13,836 nucleotides of DNA from contig SYDV01000399.1 of the NCBI GenBank assembly GCA_005801395.1, positions 1-13,836 of the forward strand. The letters are read 5' to 3'. This document shows positions 7,669 to 13,836 of this stretch, piece after piece. The notes under the pieces were generated by a model. That model was not told the origin of the DNA. It searched no databases and was given only the letters and a program-made list of their open reading frames with translations. The position numbers and the translations under genes were made by a program. Each line of letters starts with the position of its first letter. Position 1 is the stretch's first letter. The DNA is from Planctomycetia bacterium (GTDB lineage: Bacteria > Planctomycetota > UBA11346).

Positions 7669-8480
7669 TAGTGATGACCCTCCTCTTGAGAGACTTTGGG
7701 AGGCGGCGGACTGTCGAGATTGCGTTTCGCCAACACCACGGCACCAACCACAGCAGCCAATAACAACACGCCAATTAATTCGAACAGCAGATAATACCCT
7801 GGGCCATTACGATTACTGTTGAACATGGTTGCGGCCAAAATGGCGACTTCACCACGCGGCACACTGACCGATTGGAAAGTCACGCTGGCGGTGCCATTTT
7901 TATTGGCGCTATCGGCACTGGTGAGTTTCGCGGTATAGGTTCCAGCAGCGGCATACGTATGATCACTATGGCGACCACCGGCCGAAGTGCGGTCACCAAA
8001 TTCCCATTGATAGGTCGCCTTTTCGCCAGCATCAATTGCCGAAAATTGGACACGCAAAGCACTTTGATCCGCGAACGGAGTGACAATTAAACCGGCTGGA
8101 TCATTCAACGAAAAGGTCGGTTTAACCTGCAAGGCCGTCGTCACCAACGCCCCACCCAACACCACGGGTAACATTAAACCAGCTAAACTAAACCAATCGA
8201 ACAACGGAATAACATGCTCTTTAGCTTGATTCAGCACCATGATCACAAACACGACCAACATCATAATGGCACCTGCATAAACCAACACTTGCAGCACTGC
8301 CAAAAATGGACTGTGCAAGAGTGCGTAGATACCAGACAAACTTAGCATCACACCGATCAGGTATAATGCACCGTTAATGGGATGGCGGGAAAGTAATAAC
8401 CCTAGTCCGCACAACATCGAAATGCTGGCAAATAACCAGAAATAGGCGGGACCGAGAAGAGCATCAAGAACATGTAACAT
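7668..8480 (-). CDS. nuoJ: NADH-quinone oxidoreductase subunit J with inserted PKD domain
   Basis: 270 residues, against 184 in E. coli. Membrane-arm subunit (ND6 family) beside the quinone chamber. Helices are at about 11-31, 36-57, 60-84, 95-117 and 229-252. The TM3 signature FLAVLQVLVYAGAIMMLVVF (59-78), with the conserved Tyr at Y68, marks the family. YYLLFELIGVLLLAAVVGAV is the usual last helix. Between TM4 and TM5 lies an inserted soluble module with a PKD-type signature, YQWEFGDRTSAGG then HTYAAAGTYTAKLT. By the standard topology this loop faces the periplasm. The C-terminus is Pro-rich and ends in EEGHH. The reading frame is continuous through the insert. The ATG lies 2 bases after the nuoI stop. 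Confidence 0.95.
   Translation of the reverse strand: MLHVLDALLGPAYFWLFASISMLCGLGLLLSRHPINGALYLIGVMLSLSGIYALLHSPFLAVLQVLVYAGAIMMLVVFVIMVLNQAKEHVIPLFDWFSLAGLMLPVVLGGALVTTALQVKPTFSLNDPAGLIVTPFADQSALRVQFSAIDAGEKATYQWEFGDRTSAGGRHSDHTYAAAGTYTAKLTSADSANKNGTASVTFQSVSVPRGEVAILAATMFNSNRNGPGYYLLFELIGVLLLAAVVGAVVLAKRNLDSPPPPKVSQEEGHH
7679..7684 (-). promoter_or_regulatory. Ribosome binding site AGGAGG for nuoK
   Basis: A full AGGAGG within the last codons of nuoJ, 10 bases before the nuoK ATG. It is the strongest Shine-Dalgarno in the window, and its position confirms the one-base overlap of the two genes. Confidence 0.75.
7860..8087 (-). other. PKD (Ig-like) domain inserted in the NuoJ loop before the last helix
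   Basis: Residues about 132-207 of NuoJ. The order matches PKD domains: VQFSA strand (144-148), YQWEFGD (157-163, matching the family's WDFGD), HTYAAAGTYTAKLT (174-187, matching HTYxxxGTYTVTLT) and a closing ASVTFQSVSV strand. Such modules usually sit outside the cell and mediate contacts. The length fits one domain of about 75 residues. The domain call rests on motif recognition by eye. Confidence 0.85.
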
Positions 8481-8482
8481 AA

Positions 8483-9058
8483 TTAGTGGTACGTCCCCGA
8501 TTTAAATGCTTCGAGCGCCTCAGCATGGAGCAATCCACCTGGAGCTTTTTGGCTTTGAATATCCGCCACGGGATAATCCTTTGGCTTCCAATCCATCATC
8601 GTTTCTTTATTAATAATAAATTCAGCGCGATTATCGCCAGCCATGACACCTTCTCTGGTATCCATGCGAATCGCATCGCACGGACAAGCTTCAACACAGT
8701 AGCCGCAAAAGACACACAGGAGTAAATCAATTTCAAAGCGTACAGGACGCTTTTCGATGTGCTTATCCGGTGATTCTTCGGCAATGATATTAATGCAACG
8801 CGCTGGGCAGGCGGTTGAACACATGAAACAAGCAACGCACCGTGGCGTGCCATCTGGGCGCTTCATCAACCGATGACGTGCACGGTAATCACGCGGTAAA
8901 TTCGGCGCTTCTTCTGGGTAGTTCAGCGTCGGAAATTTTGTCGTTCCCGTTAAGTTGCGCACGGCATGAGCAATAGTGACCGTGAGACCTTTGAAGATCT
9001 CAACGAAATACACCTGCTCCCAGAAAGTCAGTTGCGGACGTGGTACGATTTTCGCCAT
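8483..9058 (-). CDS. nuoI: NADH-quinone oxidoreductase subunit I (two 4Fe-4S clusters)
   Basis: 191 residues. Peripheral subunit that carries clusters N6a and N6b and passes electrons from NuoG toward N2 and the quinone. Two ferredoxin motifs are complete. The first is CVACFMCSTACP (C74, C77, C80, C84) and the second is CVFCGYCVEACP (C115, C118, C121, C125). The N-terminus (about 15-38) is an amphipathic segment that would lie on the membrane. DAIRMDTREG after the second motif is also typical. The ATG at 9058 lies 6 bases after the nuoH stop with only a weak TAGG upstream, so coupling is likely. Confidence 0.98.
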   Translation of the reverse strand: MAKIVPRPQLTFWEQVYFVEIFKGLTVTIAHAVRNLTGTTKFPTLNYPEEAPNLPRDYRARHRLMKRPDGTPRCVACFMCSTACPARCINIIAEESPDKHIEKRPVRFEIDLLLCVFCGYCVEACPCDAIRMDTREGVMAGDNRAEFIINKETMMDWKPKDYPVADIQSQKAPGGLLHAEALEAFKSGTYH

Positions 9059-9064
9059 AAAAAC

Positions 9065-10480
9065 CTACTTTACCAACTTGGCGATGAGCGCGGTGACCAA
9101 CAGGTTCACTAACGCAATGTTAAGCATGATTTTCCAACCCAAGGCCATGATTTGGTCGTAACGGAAACGTGGCAGCGTCCAACGCACCCAGATGAATAAC
9201 CAGGCAATCAACAAGGTTTTGCCAAGCACAATCTTCAACTGAATAACGGCGGTAATAATACTGACCCATAATGGATAAACGGGATTCGCCTCATAGATGA
9301 TCCCAGGCAATGGCGCTGGGCCACCAATCACTAAGCATAACACGCCACCGGCAAATGTCACAAACGCCAGAAACATAAAGACAAAGGCGAAGAATGAAAA
9401 TTCGCGAACGCGTTCTTCCTTGTCGCTCACCGTCTTCATTGCGTACGCACGTTTATGGACCGTCACTAAGTGGCTGAGGACTAACATCAGCCCTGCGGTG
9501 GCCAACAACATGAGGCCGCCAACTAAACCCAAGTTCGCTTGCACCCAAGCGGTATTCAACGTCACCCAAGCACCGTCATGGCCAATCGGCAACGGCATCG
9601 GCAACAAGCTATAACCACCCAAATACAACGTCGCTATCAGAACTGACGCTAACAATACATGCAAATATTCAGCGGTCATGAACAACATGAATTTAGACGA
9701 AGCAAATTCCGTATGGAAACCAGCAACCAATTCAGATTCACCTTCGGCGACGTCGAATGGATTGCGGTTACACTCAGCAAACATCGAAACTAAGAACAAC
9801 ATAAAGCCAACTGGCTGCACCACGATGCCCCAAGTATTGGCTGTCTGCCATTCGACAATGCGCGTCAAAGAAAAATCACCAATTAACAATAATAATCCTA
9901 AGACCGATAAACCCATGCTCACTTCATAACTAATCATCATCGCCGAAGCACGCAGTCCACCGAGCAGCGAAAACTTAGAATTCGATGCCCAAGCACCCAG
10001 CACCACGCCGTACACCGATAATGAACCAATAGCGAACAATAATAATAAACCGACATCAGCATCAAAAATTTGCCCACTCACCACCTGAATGACACCGGAA
10101 TCCGTTTGATGAACAATCGGTCCAAACCAGGGCAATATTGCTGGTGTCAAAATCGCCGTGATGACTGGAATCGCAGGAGCGAAGGTATACCACCATTTAT
10201 GCGCAAAGGCTGCGGTGTAGCTTTCTTTAAATAATAATTTCACCGCATCAGCAAGATTGAACACCATACCGAAACCGCGAAGTTTGAAACCTTTGGTAAA
10301 AGGAATCAAAATTGCTGCACGATTAGGACCCGGACGATCTTGAATTAAAGCTGCACCGCGCCGTTCGGCGAGCACCAACAACGGTAAGACCTGAAATAGC
10401 AATCCGAATATCAACAACGGCTTAAGCACCGTCAGGATGATATCGAAATGATTAAACAATATGTTAGACAGGAACTCCAC
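9065..10480 (-). CDS. nuoH: NADH-quinone oxidoreductase subunit H with two extra membrane helices
   Basis: 471 residues, against 325 in E. coli. NuoH anchors the peripheral arm and forms much of the quinone tunnel. Conserved blocks are present: LAERRGAALIQDRPGPNR (37-54), SYEVSMGLSVLG (184-195), FAECNRNPFDVAEGESELVAG (234-254) and RWTLPRFRYDQIMALGWK (433-450). Helices 1-6 and the last two fit the family. Between them (about residues 296-392) is an insert holding two further hydrophobic segments, about 313-338 and 361-387. They are joined by a charged loop (VHKRAYAMKTVSDKEERVRE) that would face the cytoplasm. The start is GTG, 2 bases after the nuoG stop, with GGGAG 7 bases before it. Confidence 0.97.
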   Translation of the reverse strand: MEFLSNILFNHFDIILTVLKPLLIFGLLFQVLPLLVLAERRGAALIQDRPGPNRAAILIPFTKGFKLRGFGMVFNLADAVKLLFKESYTAAFAHKWWYTFAPAIPVITAILTPAILPWFGPIVHQTDSGVIQVVSGQIFDADVGLLLLFAIGSLSVYGVVLGAWASNSKFSLLGGLRASAMMISYEVSMGLSVLGLLLLIGDFSLTRIVEWQTANTWGIVVQPVGFMLFLVSMFAECNRNPFDVAEGESELVAGFHTEFASSKFMLFMTAEYLHVLLASVLIATLYLGGYSLLPMPLPIGHDGAWVTLNTAWVQANLGLVGGLMLLATAGLMLVLSHLVTVHKRAYAMKTVSDKEERVREFSFFAFVFMFLAFVTFAGGVLCLVIGGPAPLPGIIYEANPVYPLWVSIITAVIQLKIVLGKTLLIAWLFIWVRWTLPRFRYDQIMALGWKIMLNIALVNLLVTALIAKLVK

Positions 10481-10482
10481 GG

Positions 10483-12129
10483 TTAGGCTCCCACCGCCGC
10501 CGGCTGTTCAGCCGGGGCCAATTGCTGTCCCATTGGTCCAATGGAACGATAGGTCATGCCGACCAATTGTGGCGCACGCGCTTGCGCCGCCTTCCAACCA
10601 TCGACTTCTGAGGTCCACTTAAATGATTTTGTGGCTGCCTGCGACAATTGCGACAACACCAGCCATGCTGGCTCCAACTGTGCATTCGGTACAACCGGAC
10701 AGGCTTGTAGTAACTGTGCTCGACCATTACAGTTGATCATGGTGCCACGGACTACAGCCCAAGCACGTACGCCACTCGCAATGGTCGCATGATTGACGCT
10801 CTCGTTTACCCAGGCTGCCAAGGTGATGCGATGGGTGATGCCATCTAATTTCGCCGCTTTATCTGGATTTGCTGCCCATAAATCATGGCCAACGACCACT
10901 AAGCAATCGAAGTCCTTCGCGTTTTTTACCAAGTCATCAAGATTATCAGGAATGCCTAAGACCGCGCAGCCTTTGCGATTAGCAACCGGATCACCGCTCA
11001 AGGCGATGCCGTCAGCTTTGTTCACCGTTAGCCACGAGCCGCCAAAGACCGTTGCTTTATCACCGAGTGCGTCTTTGAGCGCCAAGATAGCGGCATTGTC
11101 TTCAACCGTTTGATGACCAGAAGCGACTAAGGCAACACGCTTCGACGATTTAATGGCTGTCGTTGCGGCATCAATCGCTGCACTAATAGTCAAGTCCTTG
11201 CCAGAAATTTTGCCATCGGTTAAGCGATTGACGGCTAATTGTTGGTAGAGCAAGCGCGTACGATTCGCAATCCAGCTCTTATTAACATCAGGATTACGGC
11301 GCGGCATTAATCGCCACACTTTGCCACCCTGACTATTGATATTGTAGTCGACGGTCAGATTCGCACCCAGCGCGTCGCTTGGGTCGATTGAATCTACGCT
11401 CTTCAGCATCCATACGCGTTGCTGGAATCGGAAATGTTTTCCCGTCAGCGCGCCTACCGGACAAATATCCGTGGTGTTTAAATCATATTCGTGATTCAAC
11501 GGTTCGTCAGGGAAGGTCGTCAAATAAGCGTGATCACCTCGTCCAGCAATGTCGAGTTGCGGTGACAACGCGACATCACTCATAAAACGAACACAGCGCG
11601 TGCAAATAATGCAGCGTTCTTGGTCAAGCACGATGCTTGGTCCTAAATCAATAGCTTTACCACCGCGATCATGACCTTTGCTGTCGATGAAACGGTGGTC
11701 TCCGCCGCCTTTATACTGTTTACCAACCTGATCGTCTAAGCGGCTCTGATGCCGACCTTGACCCATGTAGTGTTCTTGCAGCGTGCATTCGCCCGCTTTA
11801 TCACAAATAGGACAGTCAAGCGGATGATTGACCAATAAAAATTCCATCACGCCTTTGCGCAACTTCACAATTTTCTCACTGCTAATTTGCGTACGAACTT
11901 TCATTCCTGGTGCGGTTTGCATGTGGCAAGAAATGCCCAGTGCAAAACCACGTGGACCTTCCACTTCAACCAAACAAATACGGCAATTACCAGCGACCTT
12001 TAAGTCTTGATGATAACAAAACGCCGGTGTCTCGGTGTTGGCGTGATGACGCAACGCTTCGATCAATTGGATGCGTGGTGGCACCAACACATCTTTGCCG
12101 TCTACGTTAATGGTGATCATGTCAGACAT
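10483..12129 (-). CDS. nuoG: NADH-quinone oxidoreductase subunit G, short form
   Basis: 548 residues. Iron-sulfur subunit carrying electrons from NuoF to NuoI. The N-terminal 2Fe-2S domain has the N1b ligands C38, C49, C52 and C68. The N5 cluster has its His-Cys3 set in HPLDCPICDKAGEC (H102, C106, C109, C115). N4 has C173, C176, C179 and C223. The extra N7 cluster of E. coli and Thermus is absent, with no Cys in the region after residue 223 where it would lie. The C-terminal molybdopterin-oxidoreductase-like domain starts at about 245 and is much shorter than in E. coli (about 908 residues) or mitochondria (about 727). No frameshift is visible. The last residues are Ala/Pro-rich (LAPAEQPAAVGA). 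The start ATG has AGGGA 7 bases upstream. Confidence 0.96.
   Translation of the reverse strand: MSDMITINVDGKDVLVPPRIQLIEALRHHANTETPAFCYHQDLKVAGNCRICLVEVEGPRGFALGISCHMQTAPGMKVRTQISSEKIVKLRKGVMEFLLVNHPLDCPICDKAGECTLQEHYMGQGRHQSRLDDQVGKQYKGGGDHRFIDSKGHDRGGKAIDLGPSIVLDQERCIICTRCVRFMSDVALSPQLDIAGRGDHAYLTTFPDEPLNHEYDLNTTDICPVGALTGKHFRFQQRVWMLKSVDSIDPSDALGANLTVDYNINSQGGKVWRLMPRRNPDVNKSWIANRTRLLYQQLAVNRLTDGKISGKDLTISAAIDAATTAIKSSKRVALVASGHQTVEDNAAILALKDALGDKATVFGGSWLTVNKADGIALSGDPVANRKGCAVLGIPDNLDDLVKNAKDFDCLVVVGHDLWAANPDKAAKLDGITHRITLAAWVNESVNHATIASGVRAWAVVRGTMINCNGRAQLLQACPVVPNAQLEPAWLVLSQLSQAATKSFKWTSEVDGWKAAQARAPQLVGMTYRSIGPMGQQLAPAEQPAAVGA
10488..10492 (-). promoter_or_regulatory. Ribosome binding site GGGAG for nuoH
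   Basis: The site lies in the last codons of nuoG, 7 bases before the GTG at 10480. It supports GTG as the nuoH start over any downstream ATG. Confidence 0.65.
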
Positions 12130-12174
12130 GGGACAATCCCTGGGAAGCGTGAGGCGCTGTCGATAAAATAGCCA
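12130..12174 (-). promoter_or_regulatory. nuoF-nuoG spacer with the nuoG ribosome binding site
   Basis: This 45-base spacer is the longest within the nuo run. AGGGA at 12137-12141 lies 7 bases before the nuoG ATG. The same GGGA can pair with TCCC just before the ATG (GGGATTGTCCC), a very small hairpin that could hide the site. I see no promoter. Confidence 0.4.
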
Positions 12175-13521
12175 TTACCAGAACGCTCCTGACCGCTGCG
12201 TGACCAAATCACGAGGCTGGGTCTTTTGCGGGTTCTTGTCGATATAGGCCTGAAAATGTTCGCGATATTTTTTGGTGAAACTCAATACCGGCCATGCGGC
12301 ACCTGGGGCGAACGCACAAATGGTTGTCCATTCATAGCTTTCGGCCAAGTCGATAATGGTGTCGATGTCGCCATCGTGCCCTTGGCCATCGACCACATTA
12401 TCTAACATGCGGTCGACATAACCGGTGCCTTCACGACATGGGGTGCACTGACCACAGGATTCATGCGCATAGAAACGCGCGATTGATTGTAAGAATTTCG
12501 GGACATCCGTTTCAGTATTAAACGGCGTAATGGCCCCTGAACCGAGCATCGATTTAAACGCCGCAAGCGATTCATAATCAAGCGTCGCTTTTTTCGTTTC
12601 TTCAGCATTTAAGACCGGCGCTGACGAACCACCTGGGATACAACCCAGTAATTCACCTTTCAGGCCACCGCACAATTCAAAAAATTCCATGTAGCTCATG
12701 CCCAATGGTACTTCGTACACACCAGGCATTTTAATATCGCCGCTGATGGAAAATAATTTTGATCCAGGGCTCTTATCGGTGCCCCATTGGCGATAACCCT
12801 TAGCTCCATGTTTCAAGATATAGGGAACCGCCATAATGGTTTCTACATTATTAACCACGGTTGGCGCAGCGAACGCACCGCTGACAGCAGGGAACGGCGG
12901 TTTCAATCGTGGCTGACCTTTAAAGCCTTCGAGCGAGTTAATTAACGCGGTTTCTTCGCCACAAATATAAGCGCCAGCACCACGATGAACGTAAATATCG
13001 AGTGAATACTGCGAACCACCGATATTTTCACCCAATAATCCGGCCGCATATGCTTCTTTAATCGCGTCATTTAAATGACCAATTTGCGGCAACATTTCGC
13101 CACGAACATAAATATACGCAGTGCGTACGCCTAAGGCGTAACCGCTGATAATCATGCCTTCGATTAATAAATGTGGATCGCGGGTCATGCACAGGCGATC
13201 TTTGAAAGTGCCAGGTTCGCCTTCGTCGGCATTAATAACCAAATAGACTGGCTTACCGGTATTGCGCGGTACGAACGACCATTTCATGCCCGTAGGAAAT
13301 CCTGCACCGCCACGGCCACGCAAACCTGAATCTTTGACGATTTCAATTAATTCGAGTTGACTCTTATCGAATAACATTGGACCAATAGTTTCGTACGCAC
13401 CGTGTTTACGTGCGACGTCGAGTTTATTGCCGCCTTCGACTTGGAATAATCGACTCAAAATTCGTGGCAGGTCTTTACCCTTCCACTGTGCTGGCTGCGG
13501 AAATCCGTGGAGCATGGTCAT
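12175..13521 (-). CDS. nuoF: NADH-quinone oxidoreductase subunit F (NADH/FMN site)
   Basis: 448 residues, the normal length. NuoF binds NADH and FMN and carries cluster N3. The FMN/NADH loop GRGGAGFPTGMKW is at 69-81, followed by NADEGEPGTFKDR (97-109). The CGEETALINSLEG block is at 187-199. The N3 ligands are C356, C359 and C362 in ESCGQCTPCREGTG, plus C402 in TICAF. Segment 330-336 (AITPFNT) departs from the GGVIVMD-like sequence common here, though it is not at a cofactor ligand. The start ATG overlaps the preceding stop in ATGA, with GAAGG 7 bases upstream. A second ATG two codons later is possible. Confidence 0.98.
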   Translation of the reverse strand: MTMLHGFPQPAQWKGKDLPRILSRLFQVEGGNKLDVARKHGAYETIGPMLFDKSQLELIEIVKDSGLRGRGGAGFPTGMKWSFVPRNTGKPVYLVINADEGEPGTFKDRLCMTRDPHLLIEGMIISGYALGVRTAYIYVRGEMLPQIGHLNDAIKEAYAAGLLGENIGGSQYSLDIYVHRGAGAYICGEETALINSLEGFKGQPRLKPPFPAVSGAFAAPTVVNNVETIMAVPYILKHGAKGYRQWGTDKSPGSKLFSISGDIKMPGVYEVPLGMSYMEFFELCGGLKGELLGCIPGGSSAPVLNAEETKKATLDYESLAAFKSMLGSGAITPFNTETDVPKFLQSIARFYAHESCGQCTPCREGTGYVDRMLDNVVDGQGHDGDIDTIIDLAESYEWTTICAFAPGAAWPVLSFTKKYREHFQAYIDKNPQKTQPRDLVTQRSGAFW

Positions 13522-13836
13522 GGTGAAACCTTCGCCGCAGTTGGAGCAACAGGAGCAGGTGGCTGGCCAGTTGCCGATACCACCACACTTGGACGAGCGA
13601 TACGATCCTTTTCGTGGGCAATTACACGGTACTGCGCGCTGGCACCAACGGCTAACGTGTCGCCAGCTTTTTGATCTTTAGGTGTGGGTGTCGCTAATTC
13701 ACGCCACGTTGAACCATTATCATCCGATCGTTCTACGATGATTTTTGTGCTGCCCGAATCATTAATCCACGTCAGCGCTACGTTATCGCCCGCCACAGTG
13801 GCTGCTAATTTGAGTGCCTTGTGCTCCGTCCGGTCA
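13518..13836 (-). CDS. C-terminal part of a protein ending in a fibronectin-III-like domain (probably NuoE)
   Basis: The frame is open from the window edge to the TGA at 13518, giving 105 residues with no N-terminus. Residues about 8-90 have the fibronectin type III pattern: NVALTWINDSGSTKIIVERS, then NGSTWRELAT, then QYRVIAHEKD with the YRV strand, and a closing SVVVSAT. The last 15 residues are Pro/Ala-rich (GQPPAPVAPTAAKVSP). The stop overlaps the nuoF start (ATGA), so this is the gene directly before nuoF in the operon. That position normally belongs to nuoE, the thioredoxin-like 2Fe-2S subunit, but no NuoE motif is visible here. Identity as NuoE is inferred from position only. The GTG at 13796 inside the frame is not a likely true start because the domain extends upstream of it. 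Confidence 0.75.
   Translation of the reverse strand, partial: DRTEHKALKLAATVAGDNVALTWINDSGSTKIIVERSDDNGSTWRELATPTPKDQKAGDTLAVGASAQYRVIAHEKDRIARPSVVVSATGQPPAPVAPTAAKVSP
13566..13814 (-). other. Fibronectin type III-like domain at the C-terminus of the gene before nuoF
   Basis: About 83 residues. The B-strand Trp (ALTW), the VERSDDNGSTW stretch and the YRV of strand F are in the order and spacing expected of an FN3 module. Such domains are usually exported, yet the NADH module of complex I is cytoplasmic. The call is by eye and is sound for the fold, less so for its host protein. Confidence 0.75.

Noticed and set aside
7860..8087. PKD insert as an assembly chimera or frameshift product
   Set aside because: The frame is continuous on both sides, codon use looks the same as in the flanks, and the insert falls exactly in a loop. 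Only reads could exclude it fully.
10483..12129. nuoG as a truncated pseudogene
   Set aside because: All cluster ligands are intact, the frame is continuous, nuoH starts 2 bases after the stop with a good ribosome binding site, and short NuoG proteins exist in some lineages.
12130..12140. GGGACAATCCC as an operator or attenuator
   Set aside because: The stem is four pairs with a 3-base loop. It is too small to assign beyond a possible effect on the nuoG ribosome binding site.
1..13836. CRISPR arrays, tRNA or rRNA genes, insertion sequences
   Set aside because: I read for direct repeats, terminal inverted repeats, transposase motifs and tRNA-like cloverleafs and saw none. Coding genes fill nearly the whole window.

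Overview
The window carries a run of tightly packed genes, all on the minus strand. It is the distal part of a proton-pumping NADH:quinone oxidoreductase (respiratory complex I, nuo) operon, running from the tail of a gene in the nuoE position through nuoF, G, H, I, J, K, L, M and N. After nuoN, with no visible terminator, come a hotdog-fold thioesterase gene and a PlsC-type acyltransferase gene. A 110-base AT-rich gap follows, then the start of an unrecognised gene cut by the window edge. The host is a Gram-negative-type aerobic or facultative bacterium with a 14-subunit-style complex I. Several features suggest a lineage outside the best-studied proteobacteria, such as Planctomycetota, Verrucomicrobiota, Myxococcota or Bdellovibrionota: the short NuoG, the long NuoH, and the PKD and fibronectin-III-like modules. 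The window contains no taxonomic marker, so this is only a weak inference.

Layout on the minus strand, 5' to 3' (descending coordinates). 13836-13518 is the C-terminal part of a protein ending in a fibronectin-III-like domain, probably NuoE. Next are nuoF (13521-12175), nuoG (12129-10483), nuoH (10480-9065), nuoI (9058-8483), nuoJ (8480-7668), nuoK (7668-7348), nuoL (7343-5250), nuoM (5229-3637) and nuoN (3633-2074). They are followed by the thioesterase (2069-1680), the acyltransferase with a methyltransferase-like tail (1673-408), a regulatory gap (407-298) and the partial unknown gene (297-1). Gene junctions overlap by 1-4 bases or leave at most 20 bases, except 45 bases before nuoG. Translational coupling along the whole run is therefore likely.

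NuoF with its FMN and N3 cluster, and NuoG with N1b, N5 and N4, take electrons from NADH. NuoI carries N6a and N6b. NuoH forms most of the quinone chamber. NuoJ, K, L, M and N form the proton-translocating arm, and their key Glu and Lys residues are all visible. So this is a catalytically complete enzyme as far as it can be seen, not a decayed one.

The main novelty is that this complex I is decorated with modules the standard bacterial enzyme lacks. NuoJ has a PKD (Ig-like) domain inserted in the loop before its last helix. The protein encoded just before nuoF ends in a fibronectin-III-like domain. NuoH has an extra pair of membrane helices, NuoL has an extra C-terminal helix, and NuoM and NuoN end in Ala/Pro-rich tails. 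By the usual topology, the NuoJ PKD domain and the NuoM and NuoN tails would all lie on the periplasmic face. Together they may form an accessory layer on the membrane arm.
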